A DNA stretch of 64,000 nt from Thermoanaerobaculia bacterium (GTDB lineage: Bacteria > Acidobacteriota > Thermoanaerobaculia > Multivoradales > J023). The notes beneath the pieces are model-generated. The model saw only the letters and a list, made by a program, of their open reading frames with translations. It had not been told where the DNA came from and did no database searches. This document shows positions 43,093 to 51,547 of the stretch, one piece after another. Numbering within the stretch: position 1 is the first letter of the stretch; each line of letters begins with the position of its first letter. A program made the position numbers and the translations under genes. The stretch lies in NCBI GenBank assembly GCA_030431255.1, contig JAUIJL010000017.1:62001-126000 (forward strand), written 5' to 3'.

Positions 43093-46000
43093 TCAGCTTT
43101 GATCCCAGGCCGAGGTATTGCCGGACTCGAAGCCATCGGCGAAGACCTCACAGGCGTTGGTCGCATCGTCGTCGTTGCAATCCAGGTCGGCGCAGATGTC
43201 GTCGCCATCGACGTCACCGGTGCTGTCGTTGCCCGTGCAATCGTCACAGCCATCGGGCACACCATCGTTGTCGGAATCGACAGTGTCGTCGGACCCTTGG
43301 CAGATGTCACAGCCGTCGGGCACACCGTCGAAGTCGGAATCGACGCTGTCGTCAGACCCTTGGCAGATGTCACAGCCATCGGGCACACCGTCGAAGTCGG
43401 AATCGACGCTGTCGTCAGACCCTTGGCAGATGTCACAGCCATCGGGCACACCGTCGAAGTCGGAGTCGATGGTGTCGTTGGATCCTTGGCAGATGTCACA
43501 GCCGTCGGGCACACCGTCGAAGTCGGAGTCGACGGCATCGTCGGATCCTTCGCAGATATCGCACCCGTCCGGCACACCGTCGCTGTCGGAGTCGACGGCA
43601 TCGTCGGATCCTTGGCAGATATCGCACCCATCAGGCACACCGTCGCTGTCGGAGTCGACGGTATCGTCGGATCCTTGGCAGATATCGCACCCGTCAGGCA
43701 CACCGTCGCTGTCGGAGTCGACAGTGTCGTCGGACCCTTGGCAGATGTCGCATCCATCGGGCACTCCGTCGCTGTCGGAGTCGACGCTGTCGTCGGATCC
43801 TTCACAGATGTCGCATCCATCGGGCACTCCGTCGCTGTCGGAGTCGACGGAGTCGTCGGACCCTGCACAGACATCGCATCCGTTGGGCACGTCGTCGCCG
43901 TCTGCATCGGCTGAGTCGTCAGATCCTTCACAGATGTCGCATCCATCGGGCACACCGTCGCTGTCGGAGTCGACGCTGTCGTCGGACCCTTGGCAGATGT
44001 CGCATCCATCGGGCACACCGTCGTTGTCGGTATCGACGGAGTCGTCGGACCCTGCACAGACATCGCATCCGTTGGGCACGCCGTCGCCGTCTGCATCGGC
44101 TGAGTCGTCAGATCCTTCACAGATGTCGCATCCATCGGGCACACCATCGCTGTCGGTATCGATGGAGTCGTCGGACCCTTCGCAGACGTCACATCCGTCG
44201 GGCACGTCATCGTTGTCGGTATCGATGGAGTCGTCGGATCCTTCACAGACGTCGCACCCGTCCGGCACGTCATCGCTGTCGGTGTCAACCGAGTCGTCGG
44301 ATCCGGCACAGACGTCGCAACCGTCGGGCACGTCGTCACCGTCTGCATCGGCTGAGTCGTCGGATCCCTCGCATAGGTCGATGTCGTTGCAGACGCCGTC
44401 GTTGTCACTGTCCTCCGAGTCGTCGTCGCCTTCGCACTCGTCGCATCCGTCGGGCACCCCATCGTTGTCCGCATCCGCGGAATCGTCGGATCCGGCACAA
44501 GTGTCACAGCCGTTGGGCACGCCGTCACCGTCGGAATCGCTGGCGTCGTTGGAGCCGGGGCAGGCGTCGCAGCTGTCCGGGACGTCGTCATTATCCGAGT
44601 CGGGGAACTCGTAATGGGCCATGCGGGTGACCCAATTCTTGCTGCCGCTGACGACGCCGGAATACTCACCCAGGTACCACAGGCCGAGACCGTCGGGGGC
44701 GATGGTGGCGCCCGTGTAGTCACCCCAGCGCAGGGGGTCGCCGTCGAAGGATCGGTAGGTGATGACGCCGGCTTGCATGGTGGTCAGGTTGCTGAGCTCG
44801 CCGGCGGTGTCGTCGCTTTCGCGCCCGGCCACATAGGCGCCGGGAAATTGGCTGCTGCTGGAGATGGAGAAGCCCACCATCATGTCGTTGCAGCGGTTGA
44901 CCGCGAGGTCAGGGTGCAAGGTATAGAGCGAGTTTCCCGGTGAGTAGACCCCGGCGTCGACGATGGAGTTGGCGGCGGGGTCGAGCTGAGCCCAGCGGAT
45001 GCAATTGACCGTGCCTGAGCCCGGATTGCACGAGAGGTTCTGCACCACCCAGCCGTAACCGTTGCGGTATTCGAAATCGAGGGGTCGCCAGTCGCCGCCG
45101 TCGATGGAATCCGTGCTTCCCGATTGGGGAGGATCGACGGGGGTGCCCACGGAGACGCCGGTGTAGTTGGTGAGATGGAGCTCGTCTTGCTGCACCAACG
45201 TGCCGCTGCCGAAGGGGTCGTCGATCGACCAGATATTGACCTTGTTGACGTTGCCTTGGCCGGTCAGGAAATAATCGGGCCCGGACGTCGGCCAGCTGCC
45301 GTCGCTGTCGCCGTGCAAGCTCAGGGGCTGCGGGGTGAAGGCGAAGTCGGTAAAGCCGTCGAGGGACCAAGACACAGCGGTCGTCGGCTGCTGCAAATAA
45401 ACGGCGACCCTGTCGATCGCGAAGAGGCGCGACTCCTCGAAGCTGCCGTTGACGAATTGGTTCGAGCCCATGTAGAGGGCCTGCCGGCCGACCCCGAGAT
45501 GGGGATAGTCGAAGAAAGCGCCGCCGATATCCGTCGGGAACGAGTAGACCACCCAGGTCAGCAGTGGGTTGTTGGATGTGGAGACGCCGAGGCAATAATC
45601 CGTGCCGTTGGCGTCGGCCCCCATCAGGAAGCGATCGGCCTCTTCGTCGTAAACGATGTTGGGGTCGAAGAGCCCGGAGTCGCAATCCGAGTTGGAGCCC
45701 AGCAGGTCGGTCAAATTGAAGACGCTTGTGACGGCGCCGCCGTTACCTGATAGGTAGATCTGATAGTCGGTGTTGACCACCGCGATGGCAAAGGCATCGC
45801 TGACCGCAAGCTCCGGGTCGGGCGGCACGGAATTGGAATTACTGGCGTCGATGGCGTTGACGTTGACGATCGACGATAGTGACTTTTGCAGGGCCTCGGT
45901 GGGGTCGGCGACGTCGATCCGGTCGCTCGGCGGCAGGGCATAGGCCTGCAGCTGCATCAGATCCACGATGTGCGCCGGTAGGATTCCGGGAATTCGGCCC

Positions 46001-46272
46001 TTTCGCTTGTCGGGCGGGGTCTCAGATTGGGCTGCCAGAGCCTCGGCGGCCAAGCGCTGCTCGGCGCGGGCCAACACATCGTCCATGGTGACCATGACCG
46101 GCGCGCTCGTCCAGGTTTGGGTCCGCTCCGCCCACGGCACACGGACGTCGGTCCGTTGGGTGATCTCGACACCGGCCGGTGCCTGTGGAGCAGAGCTCAG
46201 GTGGCTCAGCCAGAGCTGGTCGGGATCGACGGAGAGTAGAAGGGTCAAAACGAGCACAGGTAAATCAAACAT
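43093..46272 (-). CDS. secreted protein with 22 thrombospondin type-3 repeats and GFE-x-G C-terminus
   Basis: A 1059-residue exported protein. ATG 46272 has GAGGAAA seven bases upstream and starts the signal sequence FDLPVLVLTLLLSV. Residues about 100-550 form a beta-rich domain I cannot name, with FDPNIVYDEEADRFLMGA and DYPHLGVGRQALYMGSN. From about 557 to 1019, 22 repeats of 21 residues follow (DSDxDGVPDGCDICxGSDDS), typical calcium-binding thrombospondin type-3 units with one disulfide each. The C-terminus is VFADGFESGNTSAWDQS, the same motif as in the DUF11 protein at 7470-12581. Probably a calcium-stabilised surface protein. A terminator with an eight-T run follows. Confidence 0.88.
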   Translation of the reverse strand: MFDLPVLVLTLLLSVDPDQLWLSHLSSAPQAPAGVEITQRTDVRVPWAERTQTWTSAPVMVTMDDVLARAEQRLAAEALAAQSETPPDKRKGRIPGILPAHIVDLMQLQAYALPPSDRIDVADPTEALQKSLSSIVNVNAIDASNSNSVPPDPELAVSDAFAIAVVNTDYQIYLSGNGGAVTSVFNLTDLLGSNSDCDSGLFDPNIVYDEEADRFLMGADANGTDYCLGVSTSNNPLLTWVVYSFPTDIGGAFFDYPHLGVGRQALYMGSNQFVNGSFEESRLFAIDRVAVYLQQPTTAVSWSLDGFTDFAFTPQPLSLHGDSDGSWPTSGPDYFLTGQGNVNKVNIWSIDDPFGSGTLVQQDELHLTNYTGVSVGTPVDPPQSGSTDSIDGGDWRPLDFEYRNGYGWVVQNLSCNPGSGTVNCIRWAQLDPAANSIVDAGVYSPGNSLYTLHPDLAVNRCNDMMVGFSISSSSQFPGAYVAGRESDDTAGELSNLTTMQAGVITYRSFDGDPLRWGDYTGATIAPDGLGLWYLGEYSGVVSGSKNWVTRMAHYEFPDSDNDDVPDSCDACPGSNDASDSDGDGVPNGCDTCAGSDDSADADNDGVPDGCDECEGDDDSEDSDNDGVCNDIDLCEGSDDSADADGDDVPDGCDVCAGSDDSVDTDSDDVPDGCDVCEGSDDSIDTDNDDVPDGCDVCEGSDDSIDTDSDGVPDGCDICEGSDDSADADGDGVPNGCDVCAGSDDSVDTDNDGVPDGCDICQGSDDSVDSDSDGVPDGCDICEGSDDSADADGDDVPNGCDVCAGSDDSVDSDSDGVPDGCDICEGSDDSVDSDSDGVPDGCDICQGSDDTVDSDSDGVPDGCDICQGSDDTVDSDSDGVPDGCDICQGSDDAVDSDSDGVPDGCDICEGSDDAVDSDFDGVPDGCDICQGSNDTIDSDFDGVPDGCDICQGSDDSVDSDFDGVPDGCDICQGSDDSVDSDFDGVPDGCDICQGSDDTVDSDNDGVPDGCDDCTGNDSTGDVDGDDICADLDCNDDDATNACEVFADGFESGNTSAWDQS
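43215..44602 (-). repeat. 63-bp tandem repeat array, about 22 copies
   Basis: Each 63-bp unit encodes one 21-residue thrombospondin type-3 unit. The central copies are very similar, while the first and last are more divergent, as expected from repeated unequal exchange. All six frames are open through much of the array because of its restricted codon content. Confidence 0.95.
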
Positions 46273-46519
46273 GGCGGTTTCCTCGATCTCTTCAAGGTCA
46301 GAGCGTGGCTCTAGGCTTCCTACCAAGGACCTGCGGAAAATCGCCGTGGAGGGCTCCATAATTCTTTGCGGTCGCCTTGGACATCCTGTCTAGCGCCGAT
46401 CTGATCTAGCTTTCTGCCAATGCTTGTGGCTTCACAGATGAGCTGGGTTTTGCGGTTGTTCACCCGTGATCGCGGCAGACTTGGTGCAGGGGCGGAGCTT
46501 GTCCCCGCCCGTGAGGCGG

Positions 46520-47791
46520 CTATGCCGAGCCTCTCCAGGCCGCCACGGGAGGCAGCTGCCAAACGAAGGGGGCGATTTCTTCATCCGGTTGCCCACCCGT
46601 CAGCTCGCGGAAAACCTCTTCGAGGGCGCCCGGCCCGGCTTCAATCTCAAGAACGGCGCCGCCGTCTTCGTCGAGTCGATATGAGAAGGGGCGGTCATTC
46701 AGGGGATTGCGCCGGCTCGGGATTTCGCTGAGGTCTTCGGGGTATCGGCCGGCTTGAAGGGCGTGAAGCCGCAGGGCCAGCGCTATTTCGCGAGCATGGG
46801 CCCGAGCTTCCGCGGCTAGGGATTTCATGAGCACGTTCGGCATGGCCAAGGACATGGCCTCCAACCAAGGCCAATCGTAGGGAGAGATCAATTGCGTCGG
46901 CTTTTTCAGGCCTGACGCGGTACCTTCCGCGGCTTTCAGGAGGTCTCTGTAGTGTTGGATTCCCTTGCCGACTGAGACATTTCGGAAACCCCTGAGCAGG
47001 GCGAAGCGAAAGGAGCCGGCGAGACCGGGTTGGAAGAGCCGGAAGGTCTCCGGATCGATCACCAGCGTGGATTCGAAGTGGATCATGCGTCCGAATTGTC
47101 GGCGATGATCGGGTTGAATCGGCCGTGCGTGCCGTTCGAGGACCGCGATGTCGTCAAATCCGGTCGCAACCAAAGCTTTGAGGCCGGCGCTGTACAACGC
47201 CTCGATTCGGTAGCTGATCAGCTGGGTGATGACCCACCTTTCGTTGGCCAAGGAGACCAGCAGGGTCCGCAGCCCATCGACCGCCCTGACGGCGTCGTCG
47301 ATTCTGCCGTCCGCAGCGCTCAGCTGGGCGTCCGCCAGCAGGAGCCGGCCGGTGCTCAGGAAGGGCATCATGTCCGGGATCTGAGCGTGGAAACCGAGCT
47401 CATAGAAAATGCCGAGGGACGCGTTCTGCCGATCCACCCCTCGAGCGACCAGACTCAAAGGTAGTCGTTGCTTTTCGAGGTGAGCCCGAAGCTGATCTTG
47501 GATCGGTGAAGGCAGGGAGGTCGCTGGCTGGGTGTCCAACGTGCCGATGGCCGTTCCGAATGGTTCCACCAACCCCGTGCCGGCTTGAGCCCAGCGGGCC
47601 GCGTTTTCCGGGCCCGGCGGAATGTCCGCCATGGGGTCGGGCACCATGTCGTGGCTCTCCAGGTATTGGTGCAGAGCATGGATATCCGCTTGAAGACGGG
47701 ATTCCGTGTGCCGGATCCACAGGAGATTGGCGATGCCGAGCAGCAGCGGAATCAGGGCGCAAATCCAGAGAAGCTTTCGTTTTGTGCTCAT
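46520..47791 (-). CDS. membrane-anchored protein of unknown function
   Basis: A 423-residue protein. ATG 47791 has AGGAGG about seven bases upstream. It begins with one membrane segment (KLLWICALIPLLLGIANLLWI) followed by a large, mainly helical soluble part, probably periplasmic. A tract near the end contains HARAHAREIALALRLHALQA, and GRYPEDLSEIPSRRNPLNDRPFSYRLDEDG resembles the ends of general-secretion pseudopilin-like or repeat proteins, but I cannot assign a family. It overlaps the previous gene by four bases and forms a trio with an ECF sigma factor, so it may act in the same envelope response. Confidence 0.75.
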   Translation of the reverse strand: MSTKRKLLWICALIPLLLGIANLLWIRHTESRLQADIHALHQYLESHDMVPDPMADIPPGPENAARWAQAGTGLVEPFGTAIGTLDTQPATSLPSPIQDQLRAHLEKQRLPLSLVARGVDRQNASLGIFYELGFHAQIPDMMPFLSTGRLLLADAQLSAADGRIDDAVRAVDGLRTLLVSLANERWVITQLISYRIEALYSAGLKALVATGFDDIAVLERHARPIQPDHRRQFGRMIHFESTLVIDPETFRLFQPGLAGSFRFALLRGFRNVSVGKGIQHYRDLLKAAEGTASGLKKPTQLISPYDWPWLEAMSLAMPNVLMKSLAAEARAHAREIALALRLHALQAGRYPEDLSEIPSRRNPLNDRPFSYRLDEDGGAVLEIEAGPGALEEVFRELTGGQPDEEIAPFVWQLPPVAAWRGSA

Positions 47792-48195
47792 GGTGACTCC
47801 TCCTGGGCTGAACGGGTTTGGTGCCTCCGGATGTCGCTCGCCCGGATCGGAACCAGACTCTGATCGAAGCTCCGCAGCCGTTGGCAGGCTTCTTCCGCCG
47901 GTAGGTAGGCGAAGGGGCTGGAGCCTTGCCGCATGACCACGGGAGAAGCCGGTGCCCAGCCGGAGCTCAAATTGGCGGCGGTCAGCGCGATCATCGCCGC
48001 CAGCCACAACCAACGCATGGGTAGGGTCGACCCCGCTTCGCGAGAGGGGGCATCGGTCTCCGCCGCATGCAGGGCACGTTTCGCGGCGGCTAGGGTCGGT
48101 GCCCGAAGTCGTTCCGGCGCCCCGGGAGGGCGTACGCCGGTGGTTGGAAAGCGCTCCGGGGAGTCGCGCTTTCGACGAGGATCTTGACGTTTCAT
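47788..48195 (-). CDS. single-pass membrane protein, possible anti-sigma factor
   Basis: A 135-residue protein with a basic N-terminal cytoplasmic part (about 55 residues, including an ALAAAKRALHAA-type helix) and one membrane helix (RWLWLAAMIALTAANLSS), then a short outer part. It lies ten bases after an ECF sigma factor gene and overlaps the next membrane protein gene by four bases. The position and topology fit an anti-sigma factor, but no zinc-finger HC2 motif is visible. A structural role beside the downstream membrane protein is equally possible. Confidence 0.65.
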   Translation of the reverse strand: MKRQDPRRKRDSPERFPTTGVRPPGAPERLRAPTLAAAKRALHAAETDAPSREAGSTLPMRWLWLAAMIALTAANLSSGWAPASPVVMRQGSSPFAYLPAEEACQRLRSFDQSLVPIRASDIRRHQTRSAQEESP

Positions 48196-48205
48196 TCGCT
48201 TACTC

Positions 48206-48796
48206 TCATGGGTTCACTTTCAGGAGTCGGCGCAATTTCTGAATCCCCAAGCGGAATCGTCCGGCTGCCGTGAAGGTCGGCACCGAGCAGACTTTTCCGA
48301 TTTCTTGGAAGGTCAGACCTTCGAAACAGCGCAGGTAGACCGCTTCCCGCTGGACGCCGGGTAGGTCGGCCAGTCTCCGGCAAGCCAGCGCGGCATCGAC
48401 GGAAATCGAGGGATCGTCGCCGGCCTGCGGCAGGAGCAGATCGGCGCTCGAAAGCGCTTCGAGGGACTCGTGTTTCGGTCGTCGTCGGATTTGGTCCACC
48501 GTCGCCCGTCGCGTCATGGTCAACAAATAGGCCCGAGCGTTGCGAATCCGGTCCAGCTTGCCCTTGCGGGCCGCTTGGGCCAGCCGGATGAAGGTTTCCT
48601 GAACCGCATCCGCGGCTTCTTGGGCCGATCCCGAACGCCACAACGCCAACCCGTACATCGCGTCGGACATGAGGTCGTAGATCTCGTCCAGCGCCGACTC
48701 GTCGCCCCGTCCGAGGGCCGGTAGCAGGTCGTCCAAGCCCGGATTGGGCTCGTCGGTCGGGGTGGTGGGGTACGGGTCGGGCATCATCAATCCCAT
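48206..48796 (-). CDS. ECF-type RNA polymerase sigma factor
   Basis: A 196-residue extracytoplasmic-function sigma factor. Region 2 is visible as YDLMSDAMYGLALWRSGSAQ-EAADAVQETFIRLAQ with ARAYLLTMTRRATVDQIRRR, and region 4 as LPGVQREAVYLRCFEGLTFQEIG with a helix-turn-helix, followed by SVPTFTAAGRFRLGIQKLRR. It is the first gene of a three-gene operon with two membrane proteins and is divergent from the receiver-kinase gene; the 183-base gap probably holds both promoters. No ribosome site is obvious; the ATG at 48787 or 48784 is an alternative start. Confidence 0.9.
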   Translation of the reverse strand: MGLMMPDPYPTTPTDEPNPGLDDLLPALGRGDESALDEIYDLMSDAMYGLALWRSGSAQEAADAVQETFIRLAQAARKGKLDRIRNARAYLLTMTRRATVDQIRRRPKHESLEALSSADLLLPQAGDDPSISVDAALACRRLADLPGVQREAVYLRCFEGLTFQEIGKVCSVPTFTAAGRFRLGIQKLRRLLKVNP

Positions 48797-48979
48797 AGAC
48801 GTTACGAACGGAGTTTCTTGTCAAAAGAAGCTGAGCGAATCCTCGATTGAGAAACGATTCTGGCCCGCAGACCATCTATGGAAGGGAGCCATGTCGACGG
48901 CAGGTCGAAATTTCGAAATAATGGTCTCCCTGTTCTTGTCCGTTGCCCCCCTCTCTGACGATGAGAGTCTTTTTCTACG

Positions 48980-50311
48980 ATGTTTGAACAACTCCTTTCG
49001 CGCTTCAAGAGCGCTCCTCCAGATGCCGTCTTTCCGTCAACACCGCGCCGAGCTCTCCTTCTGGAGAACGATCCGATCATTTACCCCCTTTTGGCCGATG
49101 TGCTGAAGGCTGAGGGATTCCGGGTCCAGCAGGTCCGGACCACCGCCGAGGTGCCGGTCCAAATTCGTCGCGAGCGATTTGATCTGGTCTGCTTGGAAGG
49201 TGAAGGCAACCCCTCTATCGTCGAAGCGATCCAGGAGATCCGACATCTCTACGGGCCGGACGACATGACGATCGTGGCGATTCCCGATGCCGGGGCTCAG
49301 GGTGGCTCCACGGCCCTGATCGCCGCGGGGGCGGACGATTGCCTCCAAAAACCCCTTGTGCTGACGGAGGTTCGAGCTCGAATTCGGGCTCGGCTGAGCG
49401 GTCGCGGCAAGAGCGCTCGTCCGGAGCTCGCGCGCGCCGCTCCGGGCGTGGTGCTCGACGGCAAATTTCGACTCGAGGAAGAGCTCGGCAGCGGCAATTT
49501 CGGCACGGTGTACTCCGCCCGTCATCTGAGCCTGGAACGTCAGGTGGCGATCAAGATCTTGCACAATAAATTCCTCGACCAGGATGAGGTCGTCCATCGG
49601 CTTCGCCGGGAAGGGGTTTCCACTTGCCAAATCGACCACCCCAACGCGGTCAAGGTCTTCGATTTGAGCCTTTCCCGCGACGGCGAATCCTATTTGGTGA
49701 TGGAGCTCCTCCGGGGTCGCAACCTAGAGGCCGAGATCGCTCGAGCATCCGGGGGTAGGCTCAGGTTGTCCCGAGCCGCGGAAATCCTGGTTCCGGTTTG
49801 TCGTGTCTTGGCCGAAATCCATCGCCTGGGCATGCTGCACTTGGATGTGAAACCGGGAAATATTTTCCTCCACGAACGGACCGGGGGCGAGGTGGTGAAG
49901 GTCCTGGATTTCGGCATCGTGAAGATGATGACCACGACCAGCGAGCACCATGGATCCAGCCCCGAGATCAGCACCAGCTCCTTTGAGGGAACCCCCTCCT
50001 ACGCCTCGGTGGAGCGGCTTGTCGGAGAGCCTTTCGGACCCAAAGCCGACATGTACAGCGTCGGCGTGGTGCTCTATCAGATGCTCACCGGCCGTTTGCC
50101 CTATCAACACGCCAAGAGCCCGGTGCATCTCATTTCTCTGCTGATGTCCGACGATTATCCGTCCATCGACGAGCTGGTGCCCGATCTGCCGCGTGAGCTC
50201 GTCGAGCTGAGCGCTCGAAGCCTGAGCTCGGACTCCAAGGGGCGCCCGTCCGCCTCGGTCATGGCCGATGTGCTGGCGCGTTGGCTGCCGAGCGGGGAGC
50301 ACGGGTCTTGA
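48980..50311 (+). CDS. serine/threonine protein kinase with degenerate receiver domain
   Basis: A 443-residue cytoplasmic kinase. Residues about 23-140 form a CheY-like receiver (RALLLENDPIIYPLLADVLK, then a QKPL lysine), but the phospho-acceptor position reads LVCLEGEG, with glutamate where aspartate is expected. The kinase domain spans about 158-435: glycine loop LGSGNFGTVYSA, lysine in VAIKIL, catalytic loop LHLDVKPGN (HLD in place of HRD), DFGIVKMM, and a GTPSYASVE segment. No membrane helix or repeat domain follows. The gene overlaps the next one by four bases (TTGA), so both proteins are likely made together. The glutamate could mimic constant phosphorylation (inference). Confidence 0.92.
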   Translation: MFEQLLSRFKSAPPDAVFPSTPRRALLLENDPIIYPLLADVLKAEGFRVQQVRTTAEVPVQIRRERFDLVCLEGEGNPSIVEAIQEIRHLYGPDDMTIVAIPDAGAQGGSTALIAAGADDCLQKPLVLTEVRARIRARLSGRGKSARPELARAAPGVVLDGKFRLEEELGSGNFGTVYSARHLSLERQVAIKILHNKFLDQDEVVHRLRREGVSTCQIDHPNAVKVFDLSLSRDGESYLVMELLRGRNLEAEIARASGGRLRLSRAAEILVPVCRVLAEIHRLGMLHLDVKPGNIFLHERTGGEVVKVLDFGIVKMMTTTSEHHGSSPEISTSSFEGTPSYASVERLVGEPFGPKADMYSVGVVLYQMLTGRLPYQHAKSPVHLISLLMSDDYPSIDELVPDLPRELVELSARSLSSDSKGRPSASVMADVLARWLPSGEHGS

Positions 50312-51546
50312 GCGGCGGTGGGATCTCCGCCGAAAGCATCCAACAGATAGGTCTTCTCGCCTCGGAAACGGTCGCCGTCGCCCTATTGCTCGCGGCGTTG
50401 TTTCGAGCGCGTCGTCGATTCGGTCTGTCGCCGCTTTTCGCCACCCTCGGGGTGTTCCAATACCTACAGGTTCTGCTCGCTTTTTCGCTCTACGTGGAAG
50501 TGATTCCCGGGGCTTTCGTCAGCCCGGGCTCCGTGGTGCTTTTCAGCGGAAGCTTATTCGGGCTTTTCCTGGTCTTTCTCCGGGAAAGCCCCCAGGAAAC
50601 GAAAACCCTCGTCTACGGATTGTTGGCGGCCAATCTGGCGCTCAGCGCTTTGTCGTCAATGGTCTCCTTGCATTTCGAAAGCCCGTTGGTCCGGAATCCC
50701 CACCACTTGCCGGAGGACCTCTTCCGGCTCGATGCGAAGATCATGGTCATCGGCACCTTGGTGCTGGTCCTGGACATGTTGTTGATGATCTTTCTCTATC
50801 CGCTGGTCTGCCGGGTCCTGCGCTCGCCGTTCCTGCGTGCGGCGGTGACCCTCTGCTCCGTGCTGGTCTTCGATTCCCTGATCTTCATGACCGCCGCCTT
50901 TGGGCACGATCCGTTTTACATGTCCGCCTTGGGAGCTTCGGTGGTCGCGAAATCCGTCGCGGGCATCATCTATTCGGTGTTTCTGGCGGCATATGTGCGG
51001 TGGGTGGAGCCCAGCTCGGGTCCCGCGAGCTTCGCCACCGCCGGAGACGTCATCCGATGGGGCTTGGGCAAAGGGTCGACCACCCGGAGCACCAAACCCA
51101 TGCCTCGGGATCCCGATTTGGGGATCCTGCCGGCGGGCCATTTTCCAGAGATGCTCAACCGATTCCTCGCCCTCGGCGAGAGCCTGGAGTCCCAGGTGAC
51201 CGTGTGTGTCTTTCGGCTCGCCGGGCCGATTCCCGACTCGGAGCGGCGGGATGTCTTGAGATATCTGCTGGCGGTGCTGCGGGGACAGCTGAGCCAGAAG
51301 GCGGCCTTCGGTCGATACGTCCACGACGGCATTGCCGTCGTGCTTCCGAGCACCGGGCGCCCGGAGGCCGTCAAGGCTTGCCGCGGGGTACGGCGGGCTT
51401 TGGAAGACTCCTTGGCTCGGGTCCGGCCGACCCGGAGGATCGAAACGTTCGGGATCCAGATAGGGTTGGCCTGCTCTCCCGCCGACGGCCTCGAGCCCGA
51501 AGCGCTGCTGGCTCACGCCAACAACGCCCGGAGCTCTGGGGAGTAG
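50308..51546 (+). CDS. multi-pass membrane protein with GGDEF-like degenerate tail
   Basis: A 412-residue protein with about seven hydrophobic segments in the first 240 residues (for example VAVALLLAALF, LYVEVIPGAFV..VVLFSGSLFGLFLVF, LVLDMLLMIFLYPLVC) and a soluble C-terminal domain of about 150 residues (QVTVCVFRLAGPIP ... LAVLRGQLSQKAAFGRYVHDGIAVVLP) that has the fold pattern of GGDEF domains but no GGDEF motif, so it is probably a ligand-binding or inactive form. TTG 50308 is chosen because it overlaps the kinase stop and GGGGAG lies upstream. It may sense a signal and act on the kinase (inference). Confidence 0.75.
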   Translation: MSGGGISAESIQQIGLLASETVAVALLLAALFRARRRFGLSPLFATLGVFQYLQVLLAFSLYVEVIPGAFVSPGSVVLFSGSLFGLFLVFLRESPQETKTLVYGLLAANLALSALSSMVSLHFESPLVRNPHHLPEDLFRLDAKIMVIGTLVLVLDMLLMIFLYPLVCRVLRSPFLRAAVTLCSVLVFDSLIFMTAAFGHDPFYMSALGASVVAKSVAGIIYSVFLAAYVRWVEPSSGPASFATAGDVIRWGLGKGSTTRSTKPMPRDPDLGILPAGHFPEMLNRFLALGESLESQVTVCVFRLAGPIPDSERRDVLRYLLAVLRGQLSQKAAFGRYVHDGIAVVLPSTGRPEAVKACRGVRRALEDSLARVRPTRRIETFGIQIGLACSPADGLEPEALLAHANNARSSGE

Positions 51547-51547
51547 A

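Noticed and set aside
42921-44723. Long open frames on both strands across the thrombospondin repeat array (arginine/histidine-rich and serine/proline-rich)
   Set aside because: They follow the 63-bp repeat of the true gene; they have biased composition, no domain and no ribosome site.
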